Shown here piece after piece: positions 43,963 to 52,806 of a stretch of DNA of 64,000 bases. The first letter of the stretch is position 1. Each line of letters begins with the position of its first letter. The DNA comes from Enterocloster alcoholdehydrogenati. Lineage in GTDB: Bacteria > Bacillota > Clostridia > Lachnospirales > Lachnospiraceae. Under the pieces are notes generated by a model, which was given only the letters and a program-made list of their open reading frames with translations, was not told the DNA's origin and made no database searches. The stretch is taken from contig NZ_BLTJ01000010.1 in assembly GCF_013282095.1 (NCBI RefSeq), positions 93,417 to 157,416 on the forward strand, in the 5' to 3' direction. The position numbers and the translations under genes are program-made.

Positions 43963-44550
43963 TTACTTAAGATCCAGTTCCCATGGCAAAGAGCAGGGGC
44001 CGTTCAGATCATTTCTCAGCCTAAAGCACAGCGCCTCTCGCTCGGCAATATCCTTCTGCCATCCGTCTCCCTGTTTCCTTCTCCATTCCCTATAGCCTTT
44101 TAAATAGCTGTCATACAGTTCTGTCCACGAATGATAGAGAGCTTGCATGAGCTGTCCGACTTCCATTGATTTTTCCATCATTTCCTCGCGTCCGATATAA
44201 CCGCCGATAAAGCCCATCCCAAGGATCTGGCACGCGCGGCATAAATCCCATGCGCCCCATGCAATCTCTTCATCTGTGCAGGAGTCTTTTTCTTTATAAG
44301 ATGAGGTAAGCCAGAGTACCATATCCAAAAGAGAGTTTTTATCTGTCACCTCCCAATCCCGGCGGAGCATAACACGCATGGAGGCTCCTTCTTTCTTATT
44401 TTTTTCTTTAGAACCCGCAAAATAATGCCAGTCTCCATCAGCATATTCAGACCACATGGCGTAAGTGCCTGTAATCCACCGCTCTGTATCTGTTTTTGGC
44501 AGCGCGGTATTTTCTTTGTCCTTCTTTTGAAAAAATCCTAGAAATCCCAT
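43963..44550 (-). CDS. DUF1266-domain protein
   Basis: A 195-residue cytoplasmic protein. The pattern RDWEVTDKNSLLDMVLWLTS ... IAWGAWDLCRACQILGMGFIGGYI ... EEMMEKSMEVGQLMQALYHSW matches DUF1266, a domain found in scattered, often genome-island-associated bacterial proteins of unknown function. ATG at 44550 follows GGGAG. It directly precedes the pseudogene remnant. Function is not known; the recognition is from memory of the family pattern, without a search. Confidence 0.65.
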   Translation of the reverse strand: MGFLGFFQKKDKENTALPKTDTERWITGTYAMWSEYADGDWHYFAGSKEKNKKEGASMRVMLRRDWEVTDKNSLLDMVLWLTSSYKEKDSCTDEEIAWGAWDLCRACQILGMGFIGGYIGREEMMEKSMEVGQLMQALYHSWTELYDSYLKGYREWRRKQGDGWQKDIAEREALCFRLRNDLNGPCSLPWELDLK

Positions 44551-44980
44551 AATAAACACTCCCTTATTTTTATTTTACTTTTTATCTCGGCGTTCCAACG
44601 TACAGCCTGTTTTTTGTCTTTTTTAGACAAACAGGCGCTCCCATCTTTGCAGTCTGCTGCGAACACGGGAACGCCTGAATTATTTTATATATTTGAGTCC
44701 GGCAAAACTGCAGCGCTAAACCATCATAGTATCGCACCGCCTGCCTGCAGATGGAAGAAGTCATAATGTTTTGTCCCCCCTTTATGCAGTTACATTTATA
44801 AATATTATAGCAAAAAATCTATTTCCGATCAACATTTTTATGCACATTTCAAACTGGAACGCAACACCTCAGAAGGTTCCTCCGATGGGAAAACAGGTAC
44901 AAAAACAGGCGTTAAGCCCGCTTATATGCCTGTCTTTGTACCTGTTTTCCCGCTGCCTTGAACAGTTACCATAATTTTAT
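44551..44980. other. Intergenic region with two hairpins, no convincing gene
   Basis: Apart from the long inverted repeat at 44887-44951 it holds a hairpin at about 44604-44636 (GCCTGT ... TGTCT / AGACA ... ACAGGC). A 60-codon minus-strand frame (44582-44764) has a ribosome-binding-like AAGGGGGG upstream but no protein-like features. A promoter for the DUF1266 gene should lie near 44760-44850, where the sequence is A/T-rich. Confidence 0.5.
44887..44951. repeat. Long near-perfect inverted repeat downstream of argD
   Basis: Two 24-base arms (44887-44910 and 44928-44951) are complementary at 23 of 24 positions around a 17-base loop. The outer part reads GGGAAAACAGGTAC. There is no T tract on either side, so a plain terminator is uncertain. 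It could be a mobile miniature repeat or an RNA-stabilising element at the 3' end of the arginine operon. Confidence 0.75.
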
Positions 44981-46219
44981 TTATATATTTGCCAGCACCC
45001 GCTCCAGCCGTTCGGCCATTTCATCCACATCCGACGGCTGGATGATGAGCGGCGGAACGAACCGGATGATATGGCTGCCCGCGCTGATAAGCACCAGCTT
45101 TTCTTCTAACAAAGCCTTTGAAACAACAGAGCCGGCCGGCACGGTAAGTTCCAGCCCCTGGATCAGTCCCCGCCCTCTGTGGCCACAGATCACCTTATAC
45201 TTTGCAGACAGCCCCTCTAACTTTTCATAGAGATACGCTCCCACCTCTCTTACATGATCCGTAATGTGCCTCTTTTCAAAGATATCAAGCACCGCCCCTG
45301 CTGCCGCAGTTACCAGAGGATTTCCGCCATAGGTGGTGCCGTGGTCTCCCGGAACCATAGCCGTGGCCGCCTTGCCGCAGGCTAAGAAAGCCCCGATGGG
45401 AACGCCGTTTCCAAGCGCCTTTGCCACCGTCATCACATCGGGCTTTACACCGTAATGCTGCCATGCAAACATTTCCCCGGTGCGCCCCATCCCGCACTGA
45501 ATCTCATCCAGAATCAGCAGCAGATCATATTCGTCACAGAGGGCGCGCACTCCCTTTAAAAACGCTTCCTCTGCCGGATAAATTCCTCCCTCTCCCTGAA
45601 TCGTCTCCATGATGACAGCGCAGGTTTTGTCTGTGATCTGGGCCTTTACGCTTTCCAGGTCATTGAAATCCGCAAAACGGATTCCCGGAATCAAAGGTGC
45701 AAACGGCAGCCGATAATGGGCATTGCCAGTTACAGATAAGGCTCCCAAACTGCGGCCATGGAAGGCGTGATTCATGGCAATAATCTCACCGGTGGTATCG
45801 ATCTGCAGCTCCTCGCAGCCGTCACAGCCGTCGCCCATTGTCTCATGAAGCTTGTTATAATGATACCGTCTGGCAATCTTTAACGCTCCTTCAACGGCCT
45901 CTGTTCCGCTGTTTGTAAAGAACACCCTGTCCATCCCCGATACCTTCAGCAGCTTCTCCCCTGCCTCAATGGAAGGCTCATTGTAAAATAAATTAGAAAT
46001 ATGAGTCAGCTTATCAAGCTGGGCCTTTACAGCCTGTGTATATTCCTCATCTCCGTATCCTAAGCCCATCACCGCGATCCCGGCGCCGAAATCCAGATAC
46101 TCCTTTCCTTCGCTGTCCCAAAGCTTTACTCCCTTTCCATGGTCAAATACCACAGGAAACCTGTTATATGTTTTATACAGAACCTGTTCCGCCCTGCAAA
46201 TCCTTGTTTCATCAGCCAT
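44981..46219 (-). CDS. argD: Acetylornithine aminotransferase
   Basis: ArgD (412 residues) transfers an amino group to N-acetylglutamate semialdehyde. A fold-type I PLP enzyme: [18 protein letters not shown], the [14 protein letters not shown] segment with the cofactor Asp, and the Schiff-base lysine in [20 protein letters not shown] at 46219 overlaps the argB stop by eight bases; a longer frame from 46357 lies inside argB and is rejected. Last gene of argC-GNAT-argJ-argB-argD. The insertion [10 protein letters not shown] and a CDGC motif near residue 125 look slightly unusual for the family. Confidence 0.94.
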   Translation of the reverse strand: MADETRICRAEQVLYKTYNRFPVVFDHGKGVKLWDSEGKEYLDFGAGIAVMGLGYGDEEYTQAVKAQLDKLTHISNLFYNEPSIEAGEKLLKVSGMDRVFFTNSGTEAVEGALKIARRYHYNKLHETMGDGCDGCEELQIDTTGEIIAMNHAFHGRSLGALSVTGNAHYRLPFAPLIPGIRFADFNDLESVKAQITDKTCAVIMETIQGEGGIYPAEEAFLKGVRALCDEYDLLLILDEIQCGMGRTGEMFAWQHYGVKPDVMTVAKALGNGVPIGAFLACGKAATAMVPGDHGTTYGGNPLVTAAAGAVLDIFEKRHITDHVREVGAYLYEKLEGLSAKYKVICGHRGRGLIQGLELTVPAGSVVSKALLEEKLVLISAGSHIIRFVPPLIIQPSDVDEMAERLERVLANI

Positions 46220-47102
46220 GATAATACCTCTCATCTTCCTTTGAATTATAGATGGCAGTTCCGATTCCCTTGTCGGTAAAGATCTCCAGCAGCAGGCAGT
46301 GCGGGATCCGGCCGTCCAGGATATGAACTCTGGAAACGCCGTTTTTGATGGCATCAATGCAGTTTTGAAGCTTCGGAAGCATACCTCCTCCCAGACTTCC
46401 GCTGTCCACGAACTCCTGAGCCTCCTCTACCTCCATTTCAGAGATCAGGGAATCCTTGTCCTCAAAATCCCTGTAAACGCCTTCCACATCCGTCAGAAAT
46501 GCCAGCTTTTCCGCCTTTACCGCCCTTGCAATGGCGCAGGCCGCGTCATCGGCATTGATATTGTAGCTCTGGAAATGATCGTCATAGGCAATGGGGCAGA
46601 TAATGGGCAGGAAATCCTTTTCCAGAAGTTCATGAATCAGTTCCGGGTCTACCTGATCGATCTCGCCTACATAGCCGATATCCTGACCGCCGGAGTATTT
46701 TTTATGGCATTTTAGCATCATGCCGTCCTTGCCGCTGATTCCCACAGCCTTGATGCCAAGCTCATTGACCAGCTGCACCAGGCTCTTGTTCACTTTATTT
46801 AATACCATTTCCGCAATCTCCATGGTAGGCTCATCCGTAACCCGCAGGCCGTTGATGAAATGGGGTTCCATTCCCACCTTCCCCACCCAGCGGCTGATCT
46901 CCTTTCCGCCGCCGTGGACGATAATGGGCTTAAAGCCTACCAGCTTTAAAAGCGCTACGTCCTGGATCACTTTTTTCTTTAATTCCTCGTCTATCATGGC
47001 GCTTCCGCCGTATTTAATCACCACGATCTTGCGGTTGAAACGCTGGATATATGGAAGGGCCTCGATTAAAACGGCCGCCTTTTGCATGGGTTCAAGATTC
47101 AT
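46212..47102 (-). CDS. argB: N-acetylglutamate kinase
   Basis: ArgB (296 residues) phosphorylates N-acetylglutamate. Motifs: [10 protein letters not shown] near residue 27-36 with the phosphate-binding lysine and glycines, [13 protein letters not shown], and the C-terminal [20 protein letters not shown] with [20 protein letters not shown]. The N-terminal helix of about 20 residues suggests the hexameric, arginine-inhibited type, which fits the cyclic pathway implied by argJ. Start preceded by GGGAGGAAA. Confidence 0.96.
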   Translation of the reverse strand: MNLEPMQKAAVLIEALPYIQRFNRKIVVIKYGGSAMIDEELKKKVIQDVALLKLVGFKPIIVHGGGKEISRWVGKVGMEPHFINGLRVTDEPTMEIAEMVLNKVNKSLVQLVNELGIKAVGISGKDGMMLKCHKKYSGGQDIGYVGEIDQVDPELIHELLEKDFLPIICPIAYDDHFQSYNINADDAACAIARAVKAEKLAFLTDVEGVYRDFEDKDSLISEMEVEEAQEFVDSGSLGGGMLPKLQNCIDAIKNGVSRVHILDGRIPHCLLLEIFTDKGIGTAIYNSKEDERYYHG

Positions 47103-47157
47103 TTTTCATTTCCTCCCTGAATCGGTTTTATATACAGGCTGTCTCCCTGCTGCTGTC

Positions 47158-48384
47158 CTATGACCGGTAGTCGGCGTTGATCTTTACATAGTCAAAGGTC
47201 AAATCACAGCCCCAGGCTACAGCCTCTGCCGTTCCCATCTTGATATCAGCAATGGCGGTGACTTCCTGCTGAGAGAGGATCTTTGTCGCCTGCTCCTCAC
47301 TGTACTCCACAGCCACTCCGTCTTTTATGATCTGCAGCTTTCCTGCAGCGCTTTCAAAATACAGATCTACCTGTTCCGGATCAAAGTCCGCGCCGGAATA
47401 GCCCATGGCGCAGAGAATACGGCCCCAGTTGGCATCATGGCCGAAAACAGCCGCCTTGGTCAGACTGGAGGTAATCACGGATTTTGCCAGAATCTTTGCC
47501 TGCTCCTTTGTCTGGGCCCCCTTAATCTTTACCTCAAAAAGAGCCGTACATCCCTCTCCATCCCCAGCCATCTTTTTTGCCAGGGTTTCGTTGATATAAT
47601 TAAGAGCCTCGCAGAAAGCTTTGTAATCCTCATTTTTCTCCGTGATTTCAGGATTTCCTGCGAGACCGTTAGCCAGCAGAAGAACCGTATCGTTGGTAGA
47701 GGTGTCCCCGTCTACAGAAATCATATTATAGGTATCCTTGATATCCTCGCTTAAAGCCTCCTGAAGAAGTTCCTTGGAAATGGCCGCATCCGTTGTGATA
47801 AAGCTTAACATAGTGCACATATTTGGGTGGATCATTCCGGAGCCCTTGCACATACCTCCGATGGTAACAGGCATACCGCCAAGAACCACCTGAACCGCCG
47901 CCTCTTTATGCTTCGTATCTGTTGTCATAATGGCCTTTGATGCCTTTGTGCCGCTCTCCAGGCTTCCTTTAAGCTCCGGGGCCATGGCGCGGATGCCGGC
48001 CTCAATGCGATCCATGGGAAGCTGCATCCCGATCACGCCGGTGGAAGCAACCAAAACGCTGTCTGCCTTAATATCCAGGGATTCTGCCGCTGCTGCTGCC
48101 GTCCGGGCGCAGTAGTCCATTCCCTCTTTTCCTGTACAGGCGTTTGCGATGCCTGCGTTTACGATCACAGCCTGAGCATCGGCCCCGCCTGTCACCTGGT
48201 TTTTATCCCATTTTACAGGAGCCGCTTTTACAAGGTTGGTGGTAAAGGTTCCTGCTGCCCTGCAGGGAACCGTGCTGTAAATCATGGCCATATCGGGACG
48301 GTTCTTATACTTGATCCCTGCTGCTGTGGATGCTGCCATAAAGCCTTTTGCGGCGGTAACTCCGCCCTGGATCACTTCATACAT
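47158..48384 (-). CDS. argJ: Ornithine acetyltransferase / N-acetylglutamate synthase
   Basis: ArgJ (408 residues) moves the acetyl group from N-acetylornithine to glutamate and can also use acetyl-CoA. The precursor cleaves itself before the nucleophilic Thr in KGSGMIHPNMCTMLSF; the residue before the Thr is Cys where Ala is more common. The N-terminal VTAAKGFMAASTAAGIKYKN and GHDANWGRILCAMGYSGADF are typical. ATG at 48384 follows AGGAGG. It follows the GNAT gene by 16 bases. Confidence 0.95.
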   Translation of the reverse strand: MYEVIQGGVTAAKGFMAASTAAGIKYKNRPDMAMIYSTVPCRAAGTFTTNLVKAAPVKWDKNQVTGGADAQAVIVNAGIANACTGKEGMDYCARTAAAAAESLDIKADSVLVASTGVIGMQLPMDRIEAGIRAMAPELKGSLESGTKASKAIMTTDTKHKEAAVQVVLGGMPVTIGGMCKGSGMIHPNMCTMLSFITTDAAISKELLQEALSEDIKDTYNMISVDGDTSTNDTVLLLANGLAGNPEITEKNEDYKAFCEALNYINETLAKKMAGDGEGCTALFEVKIKGAQTKEQAKILAKSVITSSLTKAAVFGHDANWGRILCAMGYSGADFDPEQVDLYFESAAGKLQIIKDGVAVEYSEEQATKILSQQEVTAIADIKMGTAEAVAWGCDLTFDYVKINADYRS

Positions 48385-48400
48385 AATGCTTTTTCCTCCT

Positions 48401-48865
48401 CTATTTGACAAATCGTGTGATATTTTCCTCATTTAGTATAAATTCATAGATGTTAATGTCTTCCCGCTCCGTCCAGCCGATACCCTGCCAGAAGGCATTT
48501 CCAAGCTCATTGCTCTTAAATGCGATGAGGCTGATCTTGCTGACGCCTTCTCTCTGAAGAGCGTGTATGGCCGCCCGTACCATCCTATAGCCAATCCCAT
48601 GCTTGCGATAGTCAGGATCCACACAGACATGATAGAAACAGCCTGTTCTCCCGTCATGGCCGCAGAGAATATTTCCAATGATACGCCCGTTCTGTACCGC
48701 TACCACGCTGGTGGTGGGATTGCGCTTAAGAAAACGTTTTACCCCCTCTTTTGAATCATCTATGCTTCGGATGCCGAAACCCCGGATCTCAGTCCACAGA
48801 TGGTACACCTGATCATAATCCTCTATGATCATCTCACGGATAAGGATATCCATTGTTCCTGCCAT
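48401..48865 (-). CDS. GNAT-family N-acetyltransferase inside the arginine operon
   Basis: A 154-residue GNAT enzyme. The acetyl-CoA-binding motif is VCVDPDYRKHGIGYRMVRAA (about 86-105). NILCGHDGRTGCFYHV forms the beta-4/5 region, and FWQGIGWTERE is the C-terminal substrate strand. It resembles RimI/YpeA-type proteins. Its position between argC and argJ suggests a role in acetylated-intermediate chemistry, perhaps acetylating glutamate like short ArgA-type enzymes, but ArgJ could already do this. Substrate not determined. AGGAGGGAG precedes the ATG. Confidence 0.85.
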   Translation of the reverse strand: MAGTMDILIREMIIEDYDQVYHLWTEIRGFGIRSIDDSKEGVKRFLKRNPTTSVVAVQNGRIIGNILCGHDGRTGCFYHVCVDPDYRKHGIGYRMVRAAIHALQREGVSKISLIAFKSNELGNAFWQGIGWTEREDINIYEFILNEENITRFVK

Positions 48866-48896
48866 TGACGCTGCTCCCTCCTGTCTCTTTCTTCCC

Positions 48897-49937
48897 CTAT
48901 GGGAATAACGGTACCTGCTTTAAGCCTGTGTTTTCCGGCAGCCCGAACATCAGGTTCATATTCTGAATGGCCTGACCTGCCGCCCCCTTTACCATATTGT
49001 CGATGGCTCCCATCATCACCACCCGTTTTGTTCTCAGATCAATTTTAAAATTCACATCTGCAAAGTTGCTTCCCTCCACCCATCGGGTCTGTGGAAATAC
49101 GCCGTTATCCAAAAGGCGCACGAAATATTCATCCTTATAATATTTCTCATAAGCGGCCCTTACTTCCTCCTCCGTCACATCCTTTGCAAGAGAAGCGTAA
49201 GCTGTCACCAGAATCCCACGGTTCATGGGAATCAGATGAGGGGTAAAGCTGATCGTTACCGGCCTACCTGCCGCCCTGGATAACTGCTCCTCAATCTCCG
49301 GGGTATGGCGGTGAACACCTACGCCATAGGCCTTGATATTTTCATTGACCTCGCAGAACAGACTGTCTGTCTTTGCTCCTCTGCCTGCGCCTGAGGTACC
49401 TGACTTGGCGTCAATGATCAGCGTATTGGGATCAATGATGCCCTCTTTTACCAGAGGATAGACAGACAAAAAGGAACAGGTTGGAAAACAGCCCGGATTG
49501 GCGATCAGCCTTGCCCTCTGAAGCTTCGCCCGGTTGATCTCCGGCAGTCCGTAGACTGCTTCCTTAATATATTCCGGCGAGCCGTGTTCTAACTTATACC
49601 ACTGCTTATAAACCTCCACATCCTTGATGCGGAAATCTGCGCTTAGGTCGATGATCTTTACCTTGGAAAGAATCTCTTCATTTACGAGGGCAGAGCAAAG
49701 GCCCTGAGGAGTAGCGGTAAATACCACATCCACCTGCTCTGCCAGTTCCTTCATATTGTCATCCATACAATCCGCATCTGTCAGCTTGAACATATTCTGA
49801 TAGATGGAGGCATACTTCTTATCAATATAGCTTCTTGATCCGTACCACTTTACCTCCACATCCTCTCTCTGGAGCAGCAGCCTTGCAAGCTCCCCTCCCG
49901 CATATCCTGTAGATCCGATGATTCCTGCCCTGATCAT
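48897..49937 (-). CDS. argC: N-acetyl-gamma-glutamyl-phosphate reductase
   Basis: ArgC (346 residues) reduces N-acetylglutamyl phosphate with NADPH. Nucleotide-binding GIIGSTGYAGGELARLLL at the N-terminus, catalytic cysteine in IANPGCFPTCSFLSVYPLV (about 150), and TPHLIPMNRGILVTAY. ATG at 49937 has correct spacing to GGAG; the ATG at 49943 is too close to it. First gene of the arg operon, divergent from argG. Confidence 0.95.
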   Translation of the reverse strand: MIRAGIIGSTGYAGGELARLLLQREDVEVKWYGSRSYIDKKYASIYQNMFKLTDADCMDDNMKELAEQVDVVFTATPQGLCSALVNEEILSKVKIIDLSADFRIKDVEVYKQWYKLEHGSPEYIKEAVYGLPEINRAKLQRARLIANPGCFPTCSFLSVYPLVKEGIIDPNTLIIDAKSGTSGAGRGAKTDSLFCEVNENIKAYGVGVHRHTPEIEEQLSRAAGRPVTISFTPHLIPMNRGILVTAYASLAKDVTEEEVRAAYEKYYKDEYFVRLLDNGVFPQTRWVEGSNFADVNFKIDLRTKRVVMMGAIDNMVKGAAGQAIQNMNLMFGLPENTGLKQVPLFP

Positions 49938-50119
49938 ATTCATACTCTCCTTTTCCTCATACTGCAGCGCTCTGGGCTTTTGCTGCCTCCAATGGGCCTG
50001 CCCTGTGAAAGCCATTCATATTTAAACATCCCGGCGTCTCTTGCTTTTCCCTTTGTTTTACCGCTTTATCACAAGAAAGTGCCTGTATGCCCTCATTATA
50101 GTGAGGTTTTTCTCAAAAG

Positions 50120-50140
50120 AAAAGAGGATTCCCCTCTTTT
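50120..50140. other. Hairpin in the argC leader
   Basis: Arms AAAAGAGG / CCTCTTTT with a five-base loop. On the plus strand it runs into eight T residues, which looks like a terminator facing argG. On the minus strand it lies inside the long argC leader. It could stop upstream read-through into argG. Confidence 0.5.
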
Positions 50141-50163
50141 TTTTATTTCCCCTTGGGGATTTG

Positions 50164-50200
50164 ATTTCATAATTATACAACTATAGTGCATAATATGCAA
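50164..50200 (-). promoter_or_regulatory. argC promoter overlapped by two ARG-box-like sites
   Basis: On the minus strand TTGCAT (50195-50200), 17 bases, TATAAT (50172-50177). The -10 lies in TTGTATAATTATGAAAT (50164-50180), and the -35 in the palindrome TGCATAATATGCA (50187-50199). The centres are about 20 bases apart, close to the spacing of paired ArgR sites. ArgR is not encoded in the window. Confidence 0.7.
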
Positions 50201-50227
50201 CATTTTTTAAAATTTTTATTTTTATAC

Positions 50228-50264
50228 TTGCTTTTTCCCGGATTGTGTTGTATATTTATGAAAG
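50228..50264 (+). promoter_or_regulatory. argG promoter with ARG-box-like site over the -10
   Basis: TTGCTT (50228-50233), 17 bases, TATATT (50251-50256). TTGTATATTTATGAAAG (50248-50264) matches the site at the argC -10 in 15 of 17 positions, so one repressor probably controls both directions. Confidence 0.7.
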
Positions 50265-50297
50265 CTTATTGAATACAGTTTTTTGGAGGAAATGACC

Positions 50298-51533
50298 ATG
50301 AAAGAGAAAGTAGTTTTAGCTTATTCCGGCGGTCTGGACACCACCGCTATCATTCCCTGGTTAAAGGAAAATTTTGGATACGATGTAATCTGCTGCTGTA
50401 TCGACTGCGGACAAGGCAAGGAGTTAGACGGCCTGGAGGAGAGAGCAAAGCTTTCCGGCGCTTCCAAGTTATATATTGAAGATCTGGTAGATGATTTCTG
50501 TGACAATTACATTATGCCCTGCGTAAAGGCAGACGCGGTCTACGAGAACAAGTACCTCTTAGGAACCTCTATAGCACGGCCCGCCATCGCAAAACGTCTG
50601 GTGGACATCGCCCGCAAGGAAGGCGCAGTTGCCATCTGCCACGGCGCTACCGGCAAGGGAAATGACCAGATCCGTTTCGAGTTATCCATCAAGGCTCTGG
50701 CTCCTGATATCAAGATCATTGCTCCCTGGCGTATGACCGATGTATGGAAAATGCAGTCCCGTGAGGATGAGATCGAATACTGCAAGCAGCACGGCATTGA
50801 TCTTCCCTTTGACCACAGCCACAGCTACAGCCGCGACTGCAATATCTGGCATATCAGCCATGAAGGACTGGAGTTAGAGGATCCTTCCTTAGAGCCTAAC
50901 TTTGCAAATATGCTGGTTTTAGGCGTTACTCCTGAGGAGGCTCCGGATCAGGGCGAATATGTGACCATGACCTTTGAAAAAGGTGTTCCCACCAGCATCA
51001 ACGGCACACAGATGAAGGTTTCTGACATCATCCGCAAGTTAAACGAACTGGGAGGAAAGCACGGCATCGGTATTGTAGATATCGTAGAAAACCGTGTAGT
51101 AGGCATGAAGTCCCGCGGTGTTTATGAGACTCCCGGCGGAACCATCCTGATGGAGGCTCACAGGCAGTTAGAGGAACTGGTTCTCGACCGCGCTACCATG
51201 GATGTAAAGAAAGATATGGGCAACCGCATGGCTCAGATCGTATACGAAGGAAAATGGTTCACCCCTCTGCGCGAGGCAGTTCAGGCTTTTGTAGAGTCCA
51301 CTCAGGAGTATGTTACCGGCGAAGTAAAGTTCAAGCTCTATAAGGGCAACATCATCAAGGCCGGAACCACCTCTCCTTATTCCTTATACAGCGAATCCCT
51401 GGCTTCCTTCACCACCGGCGATCTTTATGACCACCATGATGCCGACGGATTTATCACGCTGTTTGGCCTGCCCTTAAAGGTTCGTGCCATGAAGATGGCT
51501 GAACTTAAGACAGAGAAGAACATGAATAACTGA
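50298..51533 (+). CDS. argG: Argininosuccinate synthase
   Basis: ArgG (411 residues) joins citrulline and aspartate with ATP. The N-terminal PP-loop is VLAYSGGLDTTAIIPWL. GATGKGNDQIRFELSI and SRDCNIWHIS are family signatures. ATG at 50298 is preceded by GGAGGA; the in-frame TTG at 50283 is part of that site. Divergent from argC, followed by a bidirectional terminator. argF, argH and carAB are not in the window. Confidence 0.96.
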   Translation: MKEKVVLAYSGGLDTTAIIPWLKENFGYDVICCCIDCGQGKELDGLEERAKLSGASKLYIEDLVDDFCDNYIMPCVKADAVYENKYLLGTSIARPAIAKRLVDIARKEGAVAICHGATGKGNDQIRFELSIKALAPDIKIIAPWRMTDVWKMQSREDEIEYCKQHGIDLPFDHSHSYSRDCNIWHISHEGLELEDPSLEPNFANMLVLGVTPEEAPDQGEYVTMTFEKGVPTSINGTQMKVSDIIRKLNELGGKHGIGIVDIVENRVVGMKSRGVYETPGGTILMEAHRQLEELVLDRATMDVKKDMGNRMAQIVYEGKWFTPLREAVQAFVESTQEYVTGEVKFKLYKGNIIKAGTTSPYSLYSESLASFTTGDLYDHHDADGFITLFGLPLKVRAMKMAELKTEKNMNN

Positions 51534-51574
51534 TAACAGGCAAACAGGACGCATCGACAATTCCTGTTTTGCAT

Positions 51575-51629
51575 AAAAAACGCTTTCCAGGCTGTATGTA
51601 TATGACACAGCGTATGGAAAGCGTTTTTC
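51575..51629. terminator. Bidirectional terminator between argG and the LacI gene
   Basis: Arms AAAAAACGCTTTCCA / TGGAAAGCGTTTTT with T tracts on both sides, between convergent genes. Confidence 0.85.
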
Positions 51630-51698
51630 ATGTTTTTCTGCCGTCAGACAGTGAATAGATGTGCACTGGATGAGGGTATATATGGGGCATTTACGTCC

Positions 51699-52703
51699 TC
51701 AGACCGTCGTCCCCCTCCATTTTACTATATTTCTAAATACTACTTCCGTCTCCCTTTTTCTGCCGTTGAGCACCTCCAAAAGCTCTTCCATTGCCCGTTT
51801 TCCTTCCTCGAAAGCCGGCGGGATAATGGCAGAAACCGGAGGAGTTGTCATGCGGGTCCAGCCTTCCGGGTCAAAGCCCATAAGGCCTATCTGCTGCAAA
51901 AACAGGGTTTCATAGTCCGGCAGAGAGCGCAGAGCCTGAAACACGGCCTTTAAAAGTTCTGCGGCAGCCACATACACAAAGGTTCTGCGGCTTAGGTCCA
52001 GTTCCTCCTTTAAAGCTTCAAAGATCTGAGCAGAGCGCACTCCTGGCTGGAAATAGAGCGTCCGGCCGTCTATTCCCGCATCCTGCAAGGCATCCCGGTA
52101 TCCTGCCGTATTTTCAAAAGCCGTTCCCATACTGCCTTCGCCGTCCGATATCATAAGAAAGTCCTCATACCCCTTTTTGATGCAGTCTGTGATTACCTGA
52201 TAGACACAGTCATAATTATTCCCTTTTACATACCGCCCCTTAAAATCGTAGGGCTTTGCTTCCAGATAGATAATAGGCTTGTGTTTTTTTTCAAGTTCTC
52301 CGGCCAGCATCCCGAAACGGTAGGTTCCCTGAATGATAAATCCCTCTGCCCCGGCCTTTAACATCCGCTCCACATACTCTTTCTCATTTTTAAAGGTATA
52401 GCCGCTGTTTCCCACCAACACCTGACAGCCCGCTGCAGATGCCGCTTCCTCCATCCCCTTTAACGCTCTGGCACAGTAAGCGTCCGCCGTATCCCGCAGA
52501 ATCACGCCGATCAGGCCGCTGCTTTTTGCCTTCATGGCTCTGGCTGCCGCACTGGGTTCATATCCAGTTTCATCAATGATCTGCTGGATCCTCTGCTGGG
52601 TTTCCCCGGACATCTTGTTGGCCTTTCCGTTTAAGTAGAAAGACACGGTTGTCTTGGAAACGCCTGCCTTCTCTGCAATTTCATTTATAGTCAGTTTTTT
52701 CAT
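51699..52703 (-). CDS. LacI-family regulator of the glycosaminoglycan operon (RegR-like)
   Basis: A 334-residue LacI/GalR protein. The HTH is at about 2-50 (LTINEIAEKAGVSKTTVSFY), followed by hinge helix PSAAARAMKAKSSGLIGVIL and a sugar-binding periplasmic-type domain. The gene order upstream matches the streptococcal hyaluronate locus, where the equivalent regulator is RegR. It is 103 bases after the heparinase gene, with a weak promoter (TATAGT at 52743-52748) and a GGTAAAAC sequence (52773-52780) in the gap, so autoregulation is possible. It likely binds the repeated GTTTACC sites near 58.8-59.1 kb. Confidence 0.85.
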   Translation of the reverse strand: MKKLTINEIAEKAGVSKTTVSFYLNGKANKMSGETQQRIQQIIDETGYEPSAAARAMKAKSSGLIGVILRDTADAYCARALKGMEEAASAAGCQVLVGNSGYTFKNEKEYVERMLKAGAEGFIIQGTYRFGMLAGELEKKHKPIIYLEAKPYDFKGRYVKGNNYDCVYQVITDCIKKGYEDFLMISDGEGSMGTAFENTAGYRDALQDAGIDGRTLYFQPGVRSAQIFEALKEELDLSRRTFVYVAAAELLKAVFQALRSLPDYETLFLQQIGLMGFDPEGWTRMTTPPVSAIIPPAFEEGKRAMEELLEVLNGRKRETEVVFRNIVKWRGTTV

Positions 52704-52806
52704 TTTATATCCATTCCAATCTCTATTCCAAACTCATACTCTACTATACCATAAAAAAACTGGTTGTGAAATGTTTTACCCCTTAATTTTTCTGTATCTT
52801 TCCCCC

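Noticed and set aside
44582..44764. 60-codon minus-strand frame with AAGGGGGG upstream
   Set aside because: No recognisable domain or hydrophobic pattern, and it runs through a hairpin; kept only as part of an intergenic description.
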